Shown here: positions 1 through 11,009 of the stretch, piece by piece
Numbering within the stretch: the first letter of the stretch is position 1
Layout: each line of letters starts with the position of its first letter
Source of the DNA: Piezodorus guildinii
Lineage: Eukaryota > Arthropoda > Insecta > Hemiptera > Pentatomidae
Direction of reading: 5' to 3'
Assembly: GCA_023052935.1 (NCBI GenBank)
Contig: CM041294.1
Location: forward strand, 43,744,736 to 43,808,735
DNA length: 64,000 nt
Made by a program: the position numbers and the translations under genes
Notes under the pieces: model-generated
Database searches by the model: none
The model's input: only the letters and a program-made list of their open reading frames with translations
Told to the model about the DNA's origin: nothing

Positions 1-648
1 TTTTCATCAAAATCAACTAATTAGAAGAGCCACTTTATTATAATGCATTTTGCACCTTTTTACGATTTTCTCCTCAACGTCAATCATGATTTCAATTAAA
101 ACCGCTATATAAATGTAAAATTTAATTAATATCAGTCTGATTGAAATATTCTTACAATGCTCAAATGCCATATTTTATATTTTCTTTCTCTAAAGTACTT
201 TTAATTCTGTCAATTCTATGAAAATAACCATATCATTTTTTTTTGCATTGAAGAAAAATGGATAAATATAAAAGTTGAACTGATTCCATATTTAAGCTAA
301 AAGATAAAAGATAAAAAATATTTTTTAACGCTATTTTTATGTTTTTGAACATAAAAAGAGTAATAAAGATGTAAAACATACTGTTGGAAAGCTAATGACA
401 AGAAAAAGTATGATCTTATACGAAAAATTGTAAAAGTTATCAAAAAGTGATTAAAAGCCGATAAAACTGACTGATTTTTCCGTCGATACTAATATTATAG
501 CTCATTTAATATAACACATGTTGCTATTGAAACTCAATGCAATTAATTATTTAACAATTTATTTTAATCTTTGATTGTATTTAAAAATTCTTTCATTGAT
601 TTTAGCAGCAGAGGTAAGTGGAAGTCATATGCGAGAACCAGTTTTTGT
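1..648 (+). repeat. R1 interspersed repeat, copy A (5' part cut by window edge)
   Basis: First of about eight copies of an unclassified AT-rich repeat. The body matches the other copies through shared blocks: TTTTCATCAAAATC near the start, ATGCATTTTGCACCTTTTTACG, a TGTAAAATTTAAT block, a GTTGGAAAGCTAA block, GCCGATAAAACTGACTGATT, and the 3' block GAGGTAAGTGGAAGTC followed by ACCAGTTTTT. No coding capacity is seen. The left end lies outside the window. Confidence 0.75.
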
Positions 649-814
649 TCTAATGCTACACTTTTTCTCTCACCCAGTTAAATAATTTTAATTAGTTAAA
701 AATATTTTTAGGGATGAAGGCAGCCGAAACCCTCCTTTTATTCTCTCCCTCCATAAGCCCATGCCGCTAATGGTAAAAAGTTTAGTGCTCAGGTCTTTAA
801 ATGTTACGTTTTTT

Positions 815-892
815 TTTTGTTTTTGTTTTTTTAAGATATATTACAATTTGTTACAAAATGAACAATAATAATAATTAAATGTTACTAAATGC
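815..892 (-). mobile_element. Jockey-type LINE 3' UTR fragment (subfamily b)
   Basis: A short segment on the minus strand matches the 3' UTR of a jockey-like subfamily also seen at 8240-8385, 14885-15012 and 21140-21245. The shared block is the complement of ATATTACAATTTGTTACAAA followed by ATGAACA. The T-rich stretch at its left edge would be the element's A-tail. No coding sequence remains. Confidence 0.45.
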
Positions 893-2086
893 GATCTGCT
901 GAAAATGACAATATTAGAGACAATTTTGTTCCGTTAATTTATTGGAAATCTGTAATTTGCATTACTTTCTTTCTTTTTTATTCCTAACCTACACTTTCGG
1001 GTCATTGGTGGATGATGATTCACTAAGAACATCTTGAATTAGAAAGACGAATGTCTCTAAAAAACTCCAAACGTTTTTAATACTGTTTGCCAATATTTAA
1101 ACTTAAGGCAAGTTACCAGAACTTATAACTTTATTATAGCAACATATAAATATTATTAATTACTATGCCTGCAATTTTGTATCTAAATTCATCTTTTACT
1201 AATATAAACAACAGCCTTATCCTCAGTGGCTTGCAACAAATTAAGAAAAGCTTGACTTTTATCGATCGGATGACGAAACCTAGCAAAGCTAATCTAGCTA
1301 ACAGAGCCATTAAATACTATGGCAGTTTACAAACCATTAATTCATCGGGAGATTAGGGCTTAACGACTATGTTCCGATAGCTTTAAACCATTAAGCAAAC
1401 ATAAATGTAACAATTACAAGCCATCGGAGCTAGATTTTACATGAAAGGTTACTTTTGCAATTATTAGCTTGGGGGAAAAAATTAAACCATTAGGTGCTTA
1501 AAAGTTATGACTAAAAACATGAGGTACCAATACTATACTCGATTTACAAAACGAAAAACACATCAACTTTCCAAATTACTTTTTGATAATACATATAATA
1601 AATTATACTTTCCTGAAAAATGAACACTATTATGTATGAATCTTGTTCTTATAACTAAGCCACAATTTCGTAAAAATAAATTAAAAAAAAAATAAATTAA
1701 GAACTACGCTCAACTGCTACGTTCGATGAACAGTAAATCTTGAACATAAAAATTTTGAAACTATATATATATATAATATATATATTCAATTACTTTTAAT
1801 TTAATGAAGAACAAAACATAAGAATTATACTAAATCCATTAAAATATCTTTTAAAAAATTATTTAAATATGTTTTCTGGGAAACATTTTCAGAAATTATA
1901 TAATTATAAAAATTTCATTCACGACTTTTCAATTTTTTTTTCTAAATAAGCCGACTTTTTTATAATCAACACTTGAATTTGATTTTAACAGTAATTAAGA
2001 AAAATTGCGAGCTCTATATGAGTTTATGAAAAATAAACAAAATTCAGAAAAAAAATATTGTTCACTAAACGATCAATTAAAAAAAA

Positions 2087-2096
<10 letters not shown>
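893..2096. other. AT-rich intergenic DNA, nothing recognised
   Basis: No RNA gene, transposon end or credible exon is seen. A 63-codon open frame at 1165-1356 has no recognisable domain and looks like chance. Confidence 0.5.

Positions 2097-2157
<61 letters not shown>
2097..2157. repeat. Compound microsatellite (AAAT)n-(TA)n
   Basis: Several AAAT units run into about twenty TA units. The stretch is perfect or nearly so, hence likely variable in length between individuals. Confidence 0.95.
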
Positions 2158-2164
<7 letters not shown>

Positions 2165-2852
2165 ATAGTAAAAAAAAAAGAAAGAAAATGAATAAGTAAT
2201 AAAAAAAAATTACCTTGAAAATCAACTACAGTTAAACATACTTAATTAGATGGTTGAAAGAGCTAAATTCTATTTTTAAAAAAGGAATAGTTATCGGTTA
2301 TTCATATTATCGAAAATAATTTATTATTACATTTATAATGAGGTTTTTTATAAACACGCTGTAAATGAATCATTATATTTGACTATTTAAATCAGTAAGA
2401 TCTAAAAAATATTTAAAAATTGTGAATTTCGGCAAAAATACATCCAAATAAATAGGAGATTACAAAGAAATGTCAATCGTCAAATGGAAATATTTAACAA
2501 AATAAAAATATATATATGTATTGTAATTAATTTCTTACATATTTATCCACGTTAGTTATGTATTAGATATGCCAATAATATAATTTTTACAAATATTGAG
2601 TAATTTTTCAGTTTAAAAAATGAGATTTCTAATCATAATCAACAACGGTTTGAATAATTGAACATAAAGTTAGAAAAGAAACATTTCAATCATATTATTC
2701 CATATTTAAAAAGGCGGACGGGAGGATAACAGCATATTTTCAAAATTAATATATTAAATGACTACATTAATTTATTTATATACAATATTCGGCAAAAATA
2801 ATATCTAAATAATGTCTCTTTAATCAAACAAAAAAAAAATTGTAAAAGAAAA
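2158..2852. other. AT-rich intergenic DNA upstream in coordinate of the tRNA
   Basis: Nothing recognisable apart from the terminator T-runs of the tRNA-Arg at 2844-2852. Confidence 0.5.
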
Positions 2853-2925
2853 CGACCGTGACAGGACTCGAACCTGCAATCTTCGGATCCGAAGTCCGAC
2901 GCCTTATCCATTAGGCCACACGGTC
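2853..2925 (-). tRNA. tRNA-Arg, anticodon TCG
   Basis: This cytoplasmic tRNA delivers arginine to CGA codons. Read on the minus strand, the 73-nt sequence folds completely. The 7-bp acceptor stem GACCGTG pairs with CACGGTC, the discriminator is G, the D arm contains TGGCCTAATGGATAAGGC (A box), the anticodon loop is CTTCGGA with anticodon TCG, and the T arm contains GGTTCGAGTCC (B box). There is no intron. Immediately downstream on the minus strand are two T-runs (positions 2844-2852) that would serve as the Pol III terminator. Unlike the tRNA-like SINE heads elsewhere in this window, all four stems pair, no SINE body follows and no TSD is seen, so I treat it as a real gene. It is the only functional-looking host gene found here. 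Confidence 0.95.
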
Positions 2926-3108
2926 TTGTCCACCGAGGGTCTAACACTGCATAAATGGGGAATATACGTACATAACTATTATATTAAATATGTATCCTAT
3001 TTGTTTAGATATATATCAGATGTTAAATAATTTTAAAATATCCACACACGTTTAATGCATTATACCTAAGCGTATCTTTAGCTGCATTAATATGAGATGG
3101 AATTATAA

Positions 3109-3202
3109 TTACGAGGCCTGAGCCATGGACTGTATATACCATTGCTGCTGTATATACATAGAATGTGTTTTGTATTTATTTTGTAAATAAAGTTGGAGGA
3201 TG

Positions 3203-3236
<34 letters not shown>
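3109..3236 (+). mobile_element. Short retro-inserted 3' end with pure A-tail and 14-bp TSD
   Basis: About 94 bp of sequence ends in an AATAAA signal (3186-3191) and is followed by a pure run of about 34 A. It is flanked by a perfect 14-bp direct repeat, AGATGGAATTATAA, at 3095-3108 and 3237-3250. This is the signature of target-primed reverse transcription of a polyadenylated RNA with severe 5' truncation. The 94 bp do not match the LINE tails I recognise here, so the source could be the 3' UTR of a cellular mRNA (a processed retrocopy) or another LINE. The uniform tail and perfect TSD imply a young insertion. Confidence 0.85.
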
Positions 3237-3239
<3 letters not shown>

Positions 3240-3250
3240 TGGAATTATAA

Positions 3251-3985
3251 CATCTCTGTTTTCCTCTTAAACAGTAACAGTTAATTTATTTTTAAATAAT
3301 ATGATTTTATTTTAAAATAAATGATTTTTCATTTATGACACATGACCAACACCATTTGCCAACTCATTTCTTTTTCGACTTTAAAATCACGCAAATTTAT
3401 TTGAGAATCAACAATTTAATAACACACTAGAAACTTCAAGAAGGAAATCAAATGGACATGGTGGTCAAACTAATAAATAAAATAATATTATGAGCCTAAT
3501 TTTTACTATACTAAATCATAAGGTGATACAAAAGTAAAAATGTATACAGTGATTTTGATAATAGAGCACTAATATAACAAATGTTATCGATACCTGAAAC
3601 ACCAAACTGAACTAGTATATTATTATTATTTTTAAATTAGCTCAATTGTTAACAGGTCAATTTTTAGCAATATATTTTTTATTACATAAATAAATGAAAT
3701 GCCTAAATTAAAATGTGTATATTATATTTTAGTCTATATAGTATTATGTAGTATATCAAATTTAAAAGAAAATTAAGAATCATCAGCTCTTGATAATCAA
3801 AATCAATAAGTTATATTTTAAAAAGCCATTTGGAAATCAGACTGAAACCGACTTTACCAAAATCAAAATTTACCATTGAAAACCTATTTGTGTAGTAGAA
3901 TCATTATATATTTAATTTTTCAGAACATATTTCAGGTTTATTCGTTTACTCTTTATATATTTTTCATTATTATCAAGAAGTTATT
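3251..3985. other. AT-rich intergenic DNA, nothing recognised
   Basis: No gene, RNA or repeat end could be supported. Confidence 0.5.
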
Positions 3986-4056
3986 TTTCATAAATACTAA
4001 TATATAATGATTTTAGCAACAAAGGTAAGTTAAAGCCGTGTGTTGCACTATTTTTT
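3986..4056 (+). repeat. R1 repeat, 3' end fragment (copy H)
   Basis: Only the distal end is recognisable: GGTAAGTTAAAGCC followed by GTGTGTTGC, matching the 3' ends of copies B, C and F. The upstream body is too diverged to align by eye. Confidence 0.5.
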
Positions 4057-5800
4057 TTCTTCAATCTATATGCGATACGATTATTAGTATCTCAATAGCA
4101 TAGATCAATTTATTTATTATGTTCTAAATTTTTTTTAAGATTAACATAAACAACAGGACGAAAATAAATCATAGATAACTATGTAAAAATATACTTATTG
4201 TAACCACATTCAAGTTGTGTATAATTTAGAATACACTGAACGTAAATTTCAGATATAGTATTTTCTAAAGGTTCAGGACCAACTTCTAATTAAACTCCCT
4301 AGTAGCTACATGTTTGGGGTCACGGAGCCTTGGAAACTTGACTCTCATTACAACTTTATTTATCACTGTTGTAAAAGGCAAATCAAATTATAAATATGCA
4401 CATTTAGTTAAATAACAACGCATTTATGAAAAACGAGACAGCTGAATAGTTAAAATCTAACCATATTAATTTTTATAACTTATCGATTCTTGAAGTATTT
4501 AATACTAATGATATTTTAATTCTACTTAAAATTTGGATTTTATACCATAGACAATGTTAACAGCCATTTTTTTTATATTCTGAGTCCAAAAAAAAAAATC
4601 TTAACACAGTTTTCTAATTAATAAAAATCAAGTTTAGATTAGTTTTAAAGCATTGTACTGTACTAGTTTACTACTATTACTTACTAGTGTACTGCGAGAT
4701 TTTATGATCGGCCATTTTACCAATTGTTGATATGATAAATTGCAAATTAACTACTTCAACTGATCATACGGGTTAAAGTCTAAATCAAATAAAGTATATT
4801 TGAAAACTAACTCACCCCGATGCAGGAAAAGTTCATCCATCAAAGACAGGAAAAGACACACCTGCATCATTTAATTATACATGAGAGAAATATAGTTAAC
4901 GACTTGTAGGTACGTGCCTACACGAGGTATTCAATGTTCAATGAGGAGAGTTTTGTATAATTTTTTCAACGAACAAGTCACCTGCTATCTAGTTTATTTT
5001 AATTCCACCCGGTTTTCCTCTGAACCACAATACGGTATATGTGTATCTTCCTTATAGACAAAAGTCTAACTTGGATCCAGCATACTAGATTTAAAAGACA
5101 AGAAATCGACTAAATATTAGATTAATTACATAGAATATAATGAAGGAAATCTCAACACTCTCTATTCAAAACTAATTACTAATCTACGATGCCATTCCGA
5201 GACTTCTCTGGATCTATTCACTTGAACCTTTGATTTTAAAATTTGATAGCCAAATTTTCAACAGCAAGCACATTCAAAAAACTTCCTTCGTCATAATTAA
5301 TTCTTCATACTATGATGTAGAACATATGATGAGAAGTAGCTTGAGGGCTACATCAGGGCTAAGGGAAAAAAATAACACCCAGTAAAATCAAAAGTAAAAA
5401 TAATAATATGTTGGATACAATAATAAGATAACGGTATTCAAATATGTAAACAAACATGAATGTAAACTCATAACATTGGAATTAAAATATTTTAAGACTA
5501 TAATGAGAAAAAAAGCAACTAACTGGAGTTCAAAAGATATACAATTATCCATACAATTAAAGCTTTAAAGAAGAAAAAGGTTTAAGTAATATTTCAAGAT
5601 AATTTTAAAAATAACAATTTTGAAGGAAAATAATATTATACTAACAATTAAATTAAAGGATATATAATAGGAAAATATGGAACTTGGTTTGCTAGTATAT
5701 TTCATATTCTTAACGGCCAGCTATAACTTCATGATTTTAAATGTCGTAATTTAGAAAAAGTTGTATTGGTGAAAACCTCATCTATATGAAATCCACTGGG
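4057..5800. other. Intergenic DNA, nothing recognised
   Basis: Long stretch without supportable features. Parts around 4810-5060 are less AT-rich than their surroundings but contain no open frame or known motif I can name. Confidence 0.5.
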
Positions 5801-5802
5801 AG

Positions 5803-6108
5803 AAGCGTGGCCTAAAGGATACTGCATTAGACCACTGTTAAATGAATCCCAGGTTCGAATCCTGGCTGAGGCAGAATTATCTATTTATTTCAGCCGTGAA
5901 GTGACCCTAGGGTATCGAGACCCTTTTTATTTTATATAATTTATAAATCGGATACCCGAAATTGGGACAAAAAAACCTGTTGCACGAGCGTGATTTAAGC
6001 CTAATCACCTCCTTGCGCGGTCGTTGACCGTGAAAGAGTACAAATCTCTCGAGACCCTTCATGGAAATTAGATGGATGGTTATGGTTTTTTTTTTTTTTT
6101 TTTTTTTC
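5803..6108 (+). mobile_element. SINE-A copy, tRNA-derived, old
   Basis: The head carries Pol III promoter boxes like a tRNA: A box around GTGGCCTAAAGGATA and B box GGTTCGAATCC. The body shares with the copies at 21618 and 45927 the blocks GACCCTAGGGTAT, CGAGACCC, GATTTAAGCCTAATCACCTC and GAGACCCTTCATGG. It ends in a run of about 20 T. The anticodon region does not fold, so it is not a tRNA gene. The copy is diverged and no clear TSD remains. Confidence 0.85.
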
Positions 6109-7240
6109 TATAATTAACTAACGTGATTATTAATTTTCTAAATAAATAACATTCAAAATGAATTATATAAGAAAAGAATATCATTAAAATATCAGTAAAA
6201 CTAATCCAACGCCCCAAAGAAGTTTTAAGTTCTAGGCCAAAATGACAAACCCAAATAGATGTCTCATCTAAGGAACAAACATATAATCCTTTCGATTCCA
6301 ATTATTTGAAGAAGAATTTTATTTCGTGACGACAATAATTTTTTATGCGAAGCAAGGCTAAAACTCTCAGCTCCGCTATTGGACATAATTAATTCACTCC
6401 ATAAAAAAAAGTACAAAGTAATGGAATAAAAACAAATCCTAAATTCATTGAACGAAAACGGAAATTATAGATAATTAAAGTTCCCTTTTAACATCCATAA
6501 CGATAAACAAATAATAAAAAATGTGTGTTTGTTTTACCACTCAAATGAATTTTTCTTTCTTTTTACATGATAGGATTCAACTCAAGTGAAAATAATTTCT
6601 GTTTTTACTTTATTAATGACCGCCGGTAATTAACCTGCAAATAAATTAATTTACACTGGGTTATCCTGCGTAGCACATACAAAAGGCAGTTCCTAAAAAA
6701 ACGTGAATATTCTCTAAAAAAGGAATATGAATGAGTCAAAAGGATATTAATTACGAGTATTTTCATTTTATAATTATTTTTGTGACATGATATTTTAACA
6801 CTTTAGTTTAAATAATAATAGTTTTAGTTAATGGAGAAATCATGTTGCTAGACTATAACAAGAAACGAATTTATGATGGCACTCTGATTTCAAAAGCCAT
6901 TACCAGTTCTTTTTATATTCTATTAGTGGAATGTGCCGCTATGATATAGTTTTTGTTCTAATGGAAACAAAATAAAAATATATTTTTTGTAAAATTATTT
7001 TTTTATTTTACCGTAAGGATGAAATAAATTGATAACAGCGAATAAAAAGTAAATAAAGAACAATAATTATGAGGTTATTTAAAAAGAAATTGTTATGACT
7101 GACAAATAAATATAAAACATCGAACCGGGACGTAATTATAGAATTATACCTAATGGAAAATGGATCATTAATAGGATGAGTTCATTTTAATAGTGTGTAT
7201 CTGAGTACTTTATATCACTAGGGCAGCCAAGTTCTAATAC
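6109..7240. other. AT-rich intergenic DNA, nothing recognised
   Basis: Open frame 6080-6301 on the minus strand only reads back through the SINE T-tail and is not credible as a gene. No other feature seen. Confidence 0.5.
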
Positions 7241-7243
7241 GAA

Positions 7244-7770
7244 AATGGATAACAACTCTCAAACTGCTATGTTTTTGACCGGCTGCTTTTCTAAGGCAAA
7301 AACTAGCTAACTTGATATATTTAATCCATATATAAACTATATTTATTGATAACATTGGATTTCCTTTCCAAAGGTATCGTGATTACCAATCCAATAGGTG
7401 CCATGTAGAGTGAGATTAAAGTAAACAAGATTTAATTAATACATTATTATAATTATTAAATTACTCATATCCATTATATAAATACATTGCTTAGAACTTT
7501 GATTGAGAATACAGAGGGAAATTTTCACTACTACCTTCGCTATACAATATTAAAAAATGAAATACCTTTAAAACACTTAGTCGGCTGCCGAAGGTGGAAT
7601 CAGTTCTTTGCTCTTAGATCTCCAGCTGCTCTCTCTGACCCCCAGACGGACCTCTCTTCTTCTAGATGAAACCCGACTCACATCTTGAGGATAGAATAAG
7701 ACTGCCCTTTTCAAATATTCGTCACCTCGAGCGGGGCTGATCTGGGAAGTGCCTCATGCTGGGTGTCCTT
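7244..7770 (+). repeat. R2 interspersed repeat, copy 1 (unclassified)
   Basis: About 530 bp align with 43312-43880. Shared blocks include GCTATGTTTTTGA, CGGCTGCTTTTCTAAGGC, CCTTTCCAAAGGTATCGTG, ACCAATCCAATAGGTG, ATTAAAGTAAACAAGATT, and a GC-richer right half with CTCCAGCTGCT, CCCGACTCAC and AGACTGCCC. No transposase or RT domain is visible in either copy. The frames at 7487-7669 and 7763-7993 lie in or next to it and are not conserved between copies. Confidence 0.75.
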
Positions 7771-8239
7771 TGTCCTAGTGTCTAGGAAGTTTCCCGATGT
7801 ACATATTGCTGGGGGGCCCCATGGAGATAAACGCCTTTTGATGTTTTGCCGACATAGGTTTCTTAATTTTTTAATATTAAAATTATTTAATAATGAACTC
7901 CCCTTAGTATGCCAAATACATTACAAAACAATACTGATCATATACGTACCTGAATATTTTAAAAGAAATAAAACAGTGTTTCATGAGAGGTAATTGGACT
8001 CACAACAAATTTATGGATTAATACACGTTCCTTCCTGGAATATTTTTCAAGTGCTAAATAAAAGTTCTTTTTCTTATATATTTATTCAACATCTCAAAAG
8101 CACACACTCGTATGCAATGGAGTATTAATCTGTCTAAGGGTTTATTTAGAGAGATAATTTGCATATATTTTTTTTTTTTTTTTTATGTCAAACCATAAGT
8201 CTGTTTTCGACATCAACAAACATTTAATAAAGAAGTTTA

Positions 8240-8385
8240 AATTAATTTAATGAATTGTACAACTATGTAAAAGTTTATTATTATTATGGATGATATTGTA
8301 TGAATGTGTACTACATCACTATTAATACTGTTCATTATGTAACAAATTGTAATATTTCTCAATAAATAATAAAAAAAACAATTAT
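8240..8385 (+). mobile_element. Jockey-type LINE 3' UTR fragment (subfamily b)
   Basis: A 3'-terminal segment ends with TTCTCAATAAATAATAAAAA and an A-tail. It aligns with fragments at 815-892 and 21140-21245 (minus) and 14885-15012 (plus), and with the UTR of the nested copy at 58754-59113, where jockey C-terminal codons are also preserved. It abuts the Penelope-like end that starts at about 8390. Confidence 0.55.
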
Positions 8386-8389
8386 AGAT

Positions 8390-9325
8390 GGAATAATCAT
8401 GAATCAGTCATTTTTTAATTTTTTTAATTTTGCCAACGTTTCGGCTCAAGCTTGTGAGCCATCATCAGGGCTACAAACATCAAAACAAAAGAGATACATA
8501 ATAATATGATAATGAAAATTTTTTTTGAATGTAGTGACAATGATAACATTTGAAATAACAACAGAAAATATAAAAACATACTTAAATATTATTGATAAAA
8601 ATAATGATAATATGATAAACAATCTGATGATGATAAGCATAAAAACAAAACTTTAGACTTTAATATAGAAATAAAAAAAATATATATATAAACGTACCAT
8701 TACTGAGCCATGTCCAAGCATAAACTGAGGAAAACCATAAACATAGGTAGTATGGGGAGGGGCTAGTGTAAAATCCCTGAAGGTTTTCCCCTCTAAATAT
8801 AAATACTGCAGCTTATCTTTGTTTTTTAAAAAGTTTTACAAAATTATACAATGGAAAAACAAAACAATACACTCTTATGTACAATAAGTCTTAACAATTT
8901 TAGCAAAAAATTATAAACACTAGAATCTGAGGTATGTAAAAGATCCATGAGGTATATAAAAATGAATAAATAACAAAAAAAACCCAGAAGTTTTATAAAC
9001 GAAAAGACAAATATACAGTAAATAAAATATAAATTGCTCAAGCAAAATGTACTATAAAATAAGAAAGTTATAACTTAAGGAGACGGAAGATGTTGGTATA
9101 CGAGGGAGAGATTATTTCTTTGTCTGTTTTATGATTGACGGGTACTCGATCTTTTTCCATATGTATGTGTATAGGTTCGGAGAGGAGTCGCTTTTTGTAG
9201 TTAGGTACGGTAGCTAGGATCTCAGGATTATCAAAATCAAAATGATGGTCAAGGGATATAGCGTGTTAGGATAATTTTGAGGAAAATGGGTTACGGGTAG
9301 ATATTGTGTATTGGTGCTAATACAT
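8390..9325 (-). mobile_element. Penelope-like element, 3' end (copy 1)
   Basis: Penelope-like elements encode an RT plus a GIY-YIG endonuclease. On the minus strand, about 9310-9065 decodes (with breaks) to the end of such an endonuclease: HAISLDHHFDFDNPEIL, NYKKRLLSE, then a D-K-E-I-SPSY segment. This matches the C-terminal pattern H-A...H-FDFDN-IL...KKR--SEA. A ~600-bp 3' region follows, ending near 8475-8430 with CTGATGA, a 6-bp stem and GAAACGTTGGC. The copy at 58690-59935 is about 80-90% similar by eye. The 5' part, including the RT, is missing. Confidence 0.7.
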
Positions 9326-9329
9326 TCTA

Positions 9330-10260
9330 TTCTACACCAGTACACAACAACAAACTATTAACAATGTTTATGTATTAAATACGAATGTATTTATGACAAA
9401 ATTTTCCGAATTCGAGATCATTAAGAATAAAAAAGGAATCAGTATAAAAATAAATAACAATACAAACCAGGAAATGATTCCGTCTTTTTTTTTTTTTTTT
9501 TTAGTCCGAAAAGTAACTAGTGTTTTTGTCTGATGATAATGATTCAATATCTATAAAAGTCATTGTTCATGTGGTTGTAAGAGAAACTGTCTAATAAATG
9601 TTAAATGACCATTTCATACAGTGACGTCAAGTGCTGATATCGTCCACTGTTCAGAAAAACAAATTTAAAATTAATGGGTTGCAGGGAATAATAATCATGG
9701 GTAATGTAAAAATAAGAACAGGTTATTCCACTGGAGAAAGAATCGACGTCTTATTGGAGATAAAAAAGAAGAACTGATTGAAGAAGGAACCATATTTTTC
9801 CACCTCCTGAGTCTGGGTCAAACACAAGCCTTGTCAACATGAGAGACATCTCTTATTGTATAGAGGTTTCTGCTTGATCAAAGCTAGAGTGTCCTCCATC
9901 ATTACCGAAGGAGCCTTTGAGAGTCAAGATTAGCATTGGTAGTGTCGGCTGGAAGCAGTCAGTCCATTGACTGGAATGCTCGTCTCATTCTCTTTCAGTA
10001 AATTATTGGCTAATCATTAGGTAGATATTTATAGAATTTCTAAGTCACTATCAACGATGAAACGAAAAAAGATTGTTTTCTTTTATTTCAAATTGACTCT
10101 TTTCCCCATGTGGAATTCAATTTAATTATCGCCTTGTGTACAAAATGAAAAATATAATAAATGGAAATAAATGAAAAATGAAATTAATAACTCTAAAAAT
10201 AATTAACGATTTTTCTAGGCAACCAATATTCAAATTAAGTAAAGTAAAAAATAAGTAATC
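9330..10260. other. Intergenic DNA, nothing recognised
   Basis: Includes a short T-run (about 9486-9502) and a less AT-rich patch around 9720-10000 that I could not assign on either strand. Confidence 0.5.
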
Positions 10261-10263
10261 TTT

Positions 10264-10652
10264 TCTTTTTTTTTAAATTTATTTTATTGAAATTTACAAT
10301 TGTATATTTTCATACAAGTAAATATGCTACTTAATGATAAAAATCATGAAAAACCATGAAGAGAAACTGCCCATTGGGAGCACTCTGGTAGTGAATCTGA
10401 ACAAGAAGGTCTCGAGGCCATCTACTTTTCAGACGCCTTGGCGCATTGTCCGGCATTGAAGAGGAAGGAAGGGTTGAAACCAGTAAATTAAAGTAAGAGT
10501 GGAGTTTTTGATGGTAGGAGTGATACCTAGTACAGGCCAAATCTGTAACATGTGGAACATTAAGGTCTTTGTGGATGATTTTATTTATGAGTATGGAGCG
10601 TTAAGGATTTTGGATTGTAAAAATTTTAAGGACTGGATGGAAGAGTTTGATT
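10264..10652 (-). mobile_element. Jockey-type LINE, 5'-truncated 3' end
   Basis: The minus strand encodes the C-terminus of a jockey-clade RT: the spliced-out frame 10540-10331 contains RYHSYHQKLHSY, then PRRLKSRWPRDLLV, matching the copies at 15731, 47732 and 49142. Upstream codons recall the ILRKILNAPYF region but are diverged (gap near 10600-10620). The 3' UTR ends at about 10264 in an A-tail, seen as Ts on the plus strand. No intact ORF and no clear TSD. Confidence 0.8.
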
Positions 10653-11009
10653 TTTTTTTACTTACTTAACTTAACACATTCAATCATACCCATACCACTA
10701 CGAGAGGGGAGGGGGGACAATACTTCAGCAGATCCCAGCTCCTCACCATCCATTGCAGCACTGCCATAAAAAATTAATCTATTTTACATATTTGGTTAAG
10801 CATTTTATCACTAGGGGTTTTGGCACTATTTTCAAGATATTTTTTTTTGTCCAATAGTTCATCTATTTTTTTTTTTCAGATGTGAAGAATAATTCTTCAT
10901 ATGGTTAGTGCCATTATCCATATTTTGTAGTAGTTTCTTTTATTAGTTCAACTTGAGGAAGTTTTTCGTATTTTTACATATTTGACTAAGCAAATTTTTT
11001 TTTTATTAT
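10653..11009. other. Intergenic DNA, nothing recognised
   Basis: Contains several T-runs and an AT-rich segment with no credible feature. Confidence 0.45.
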
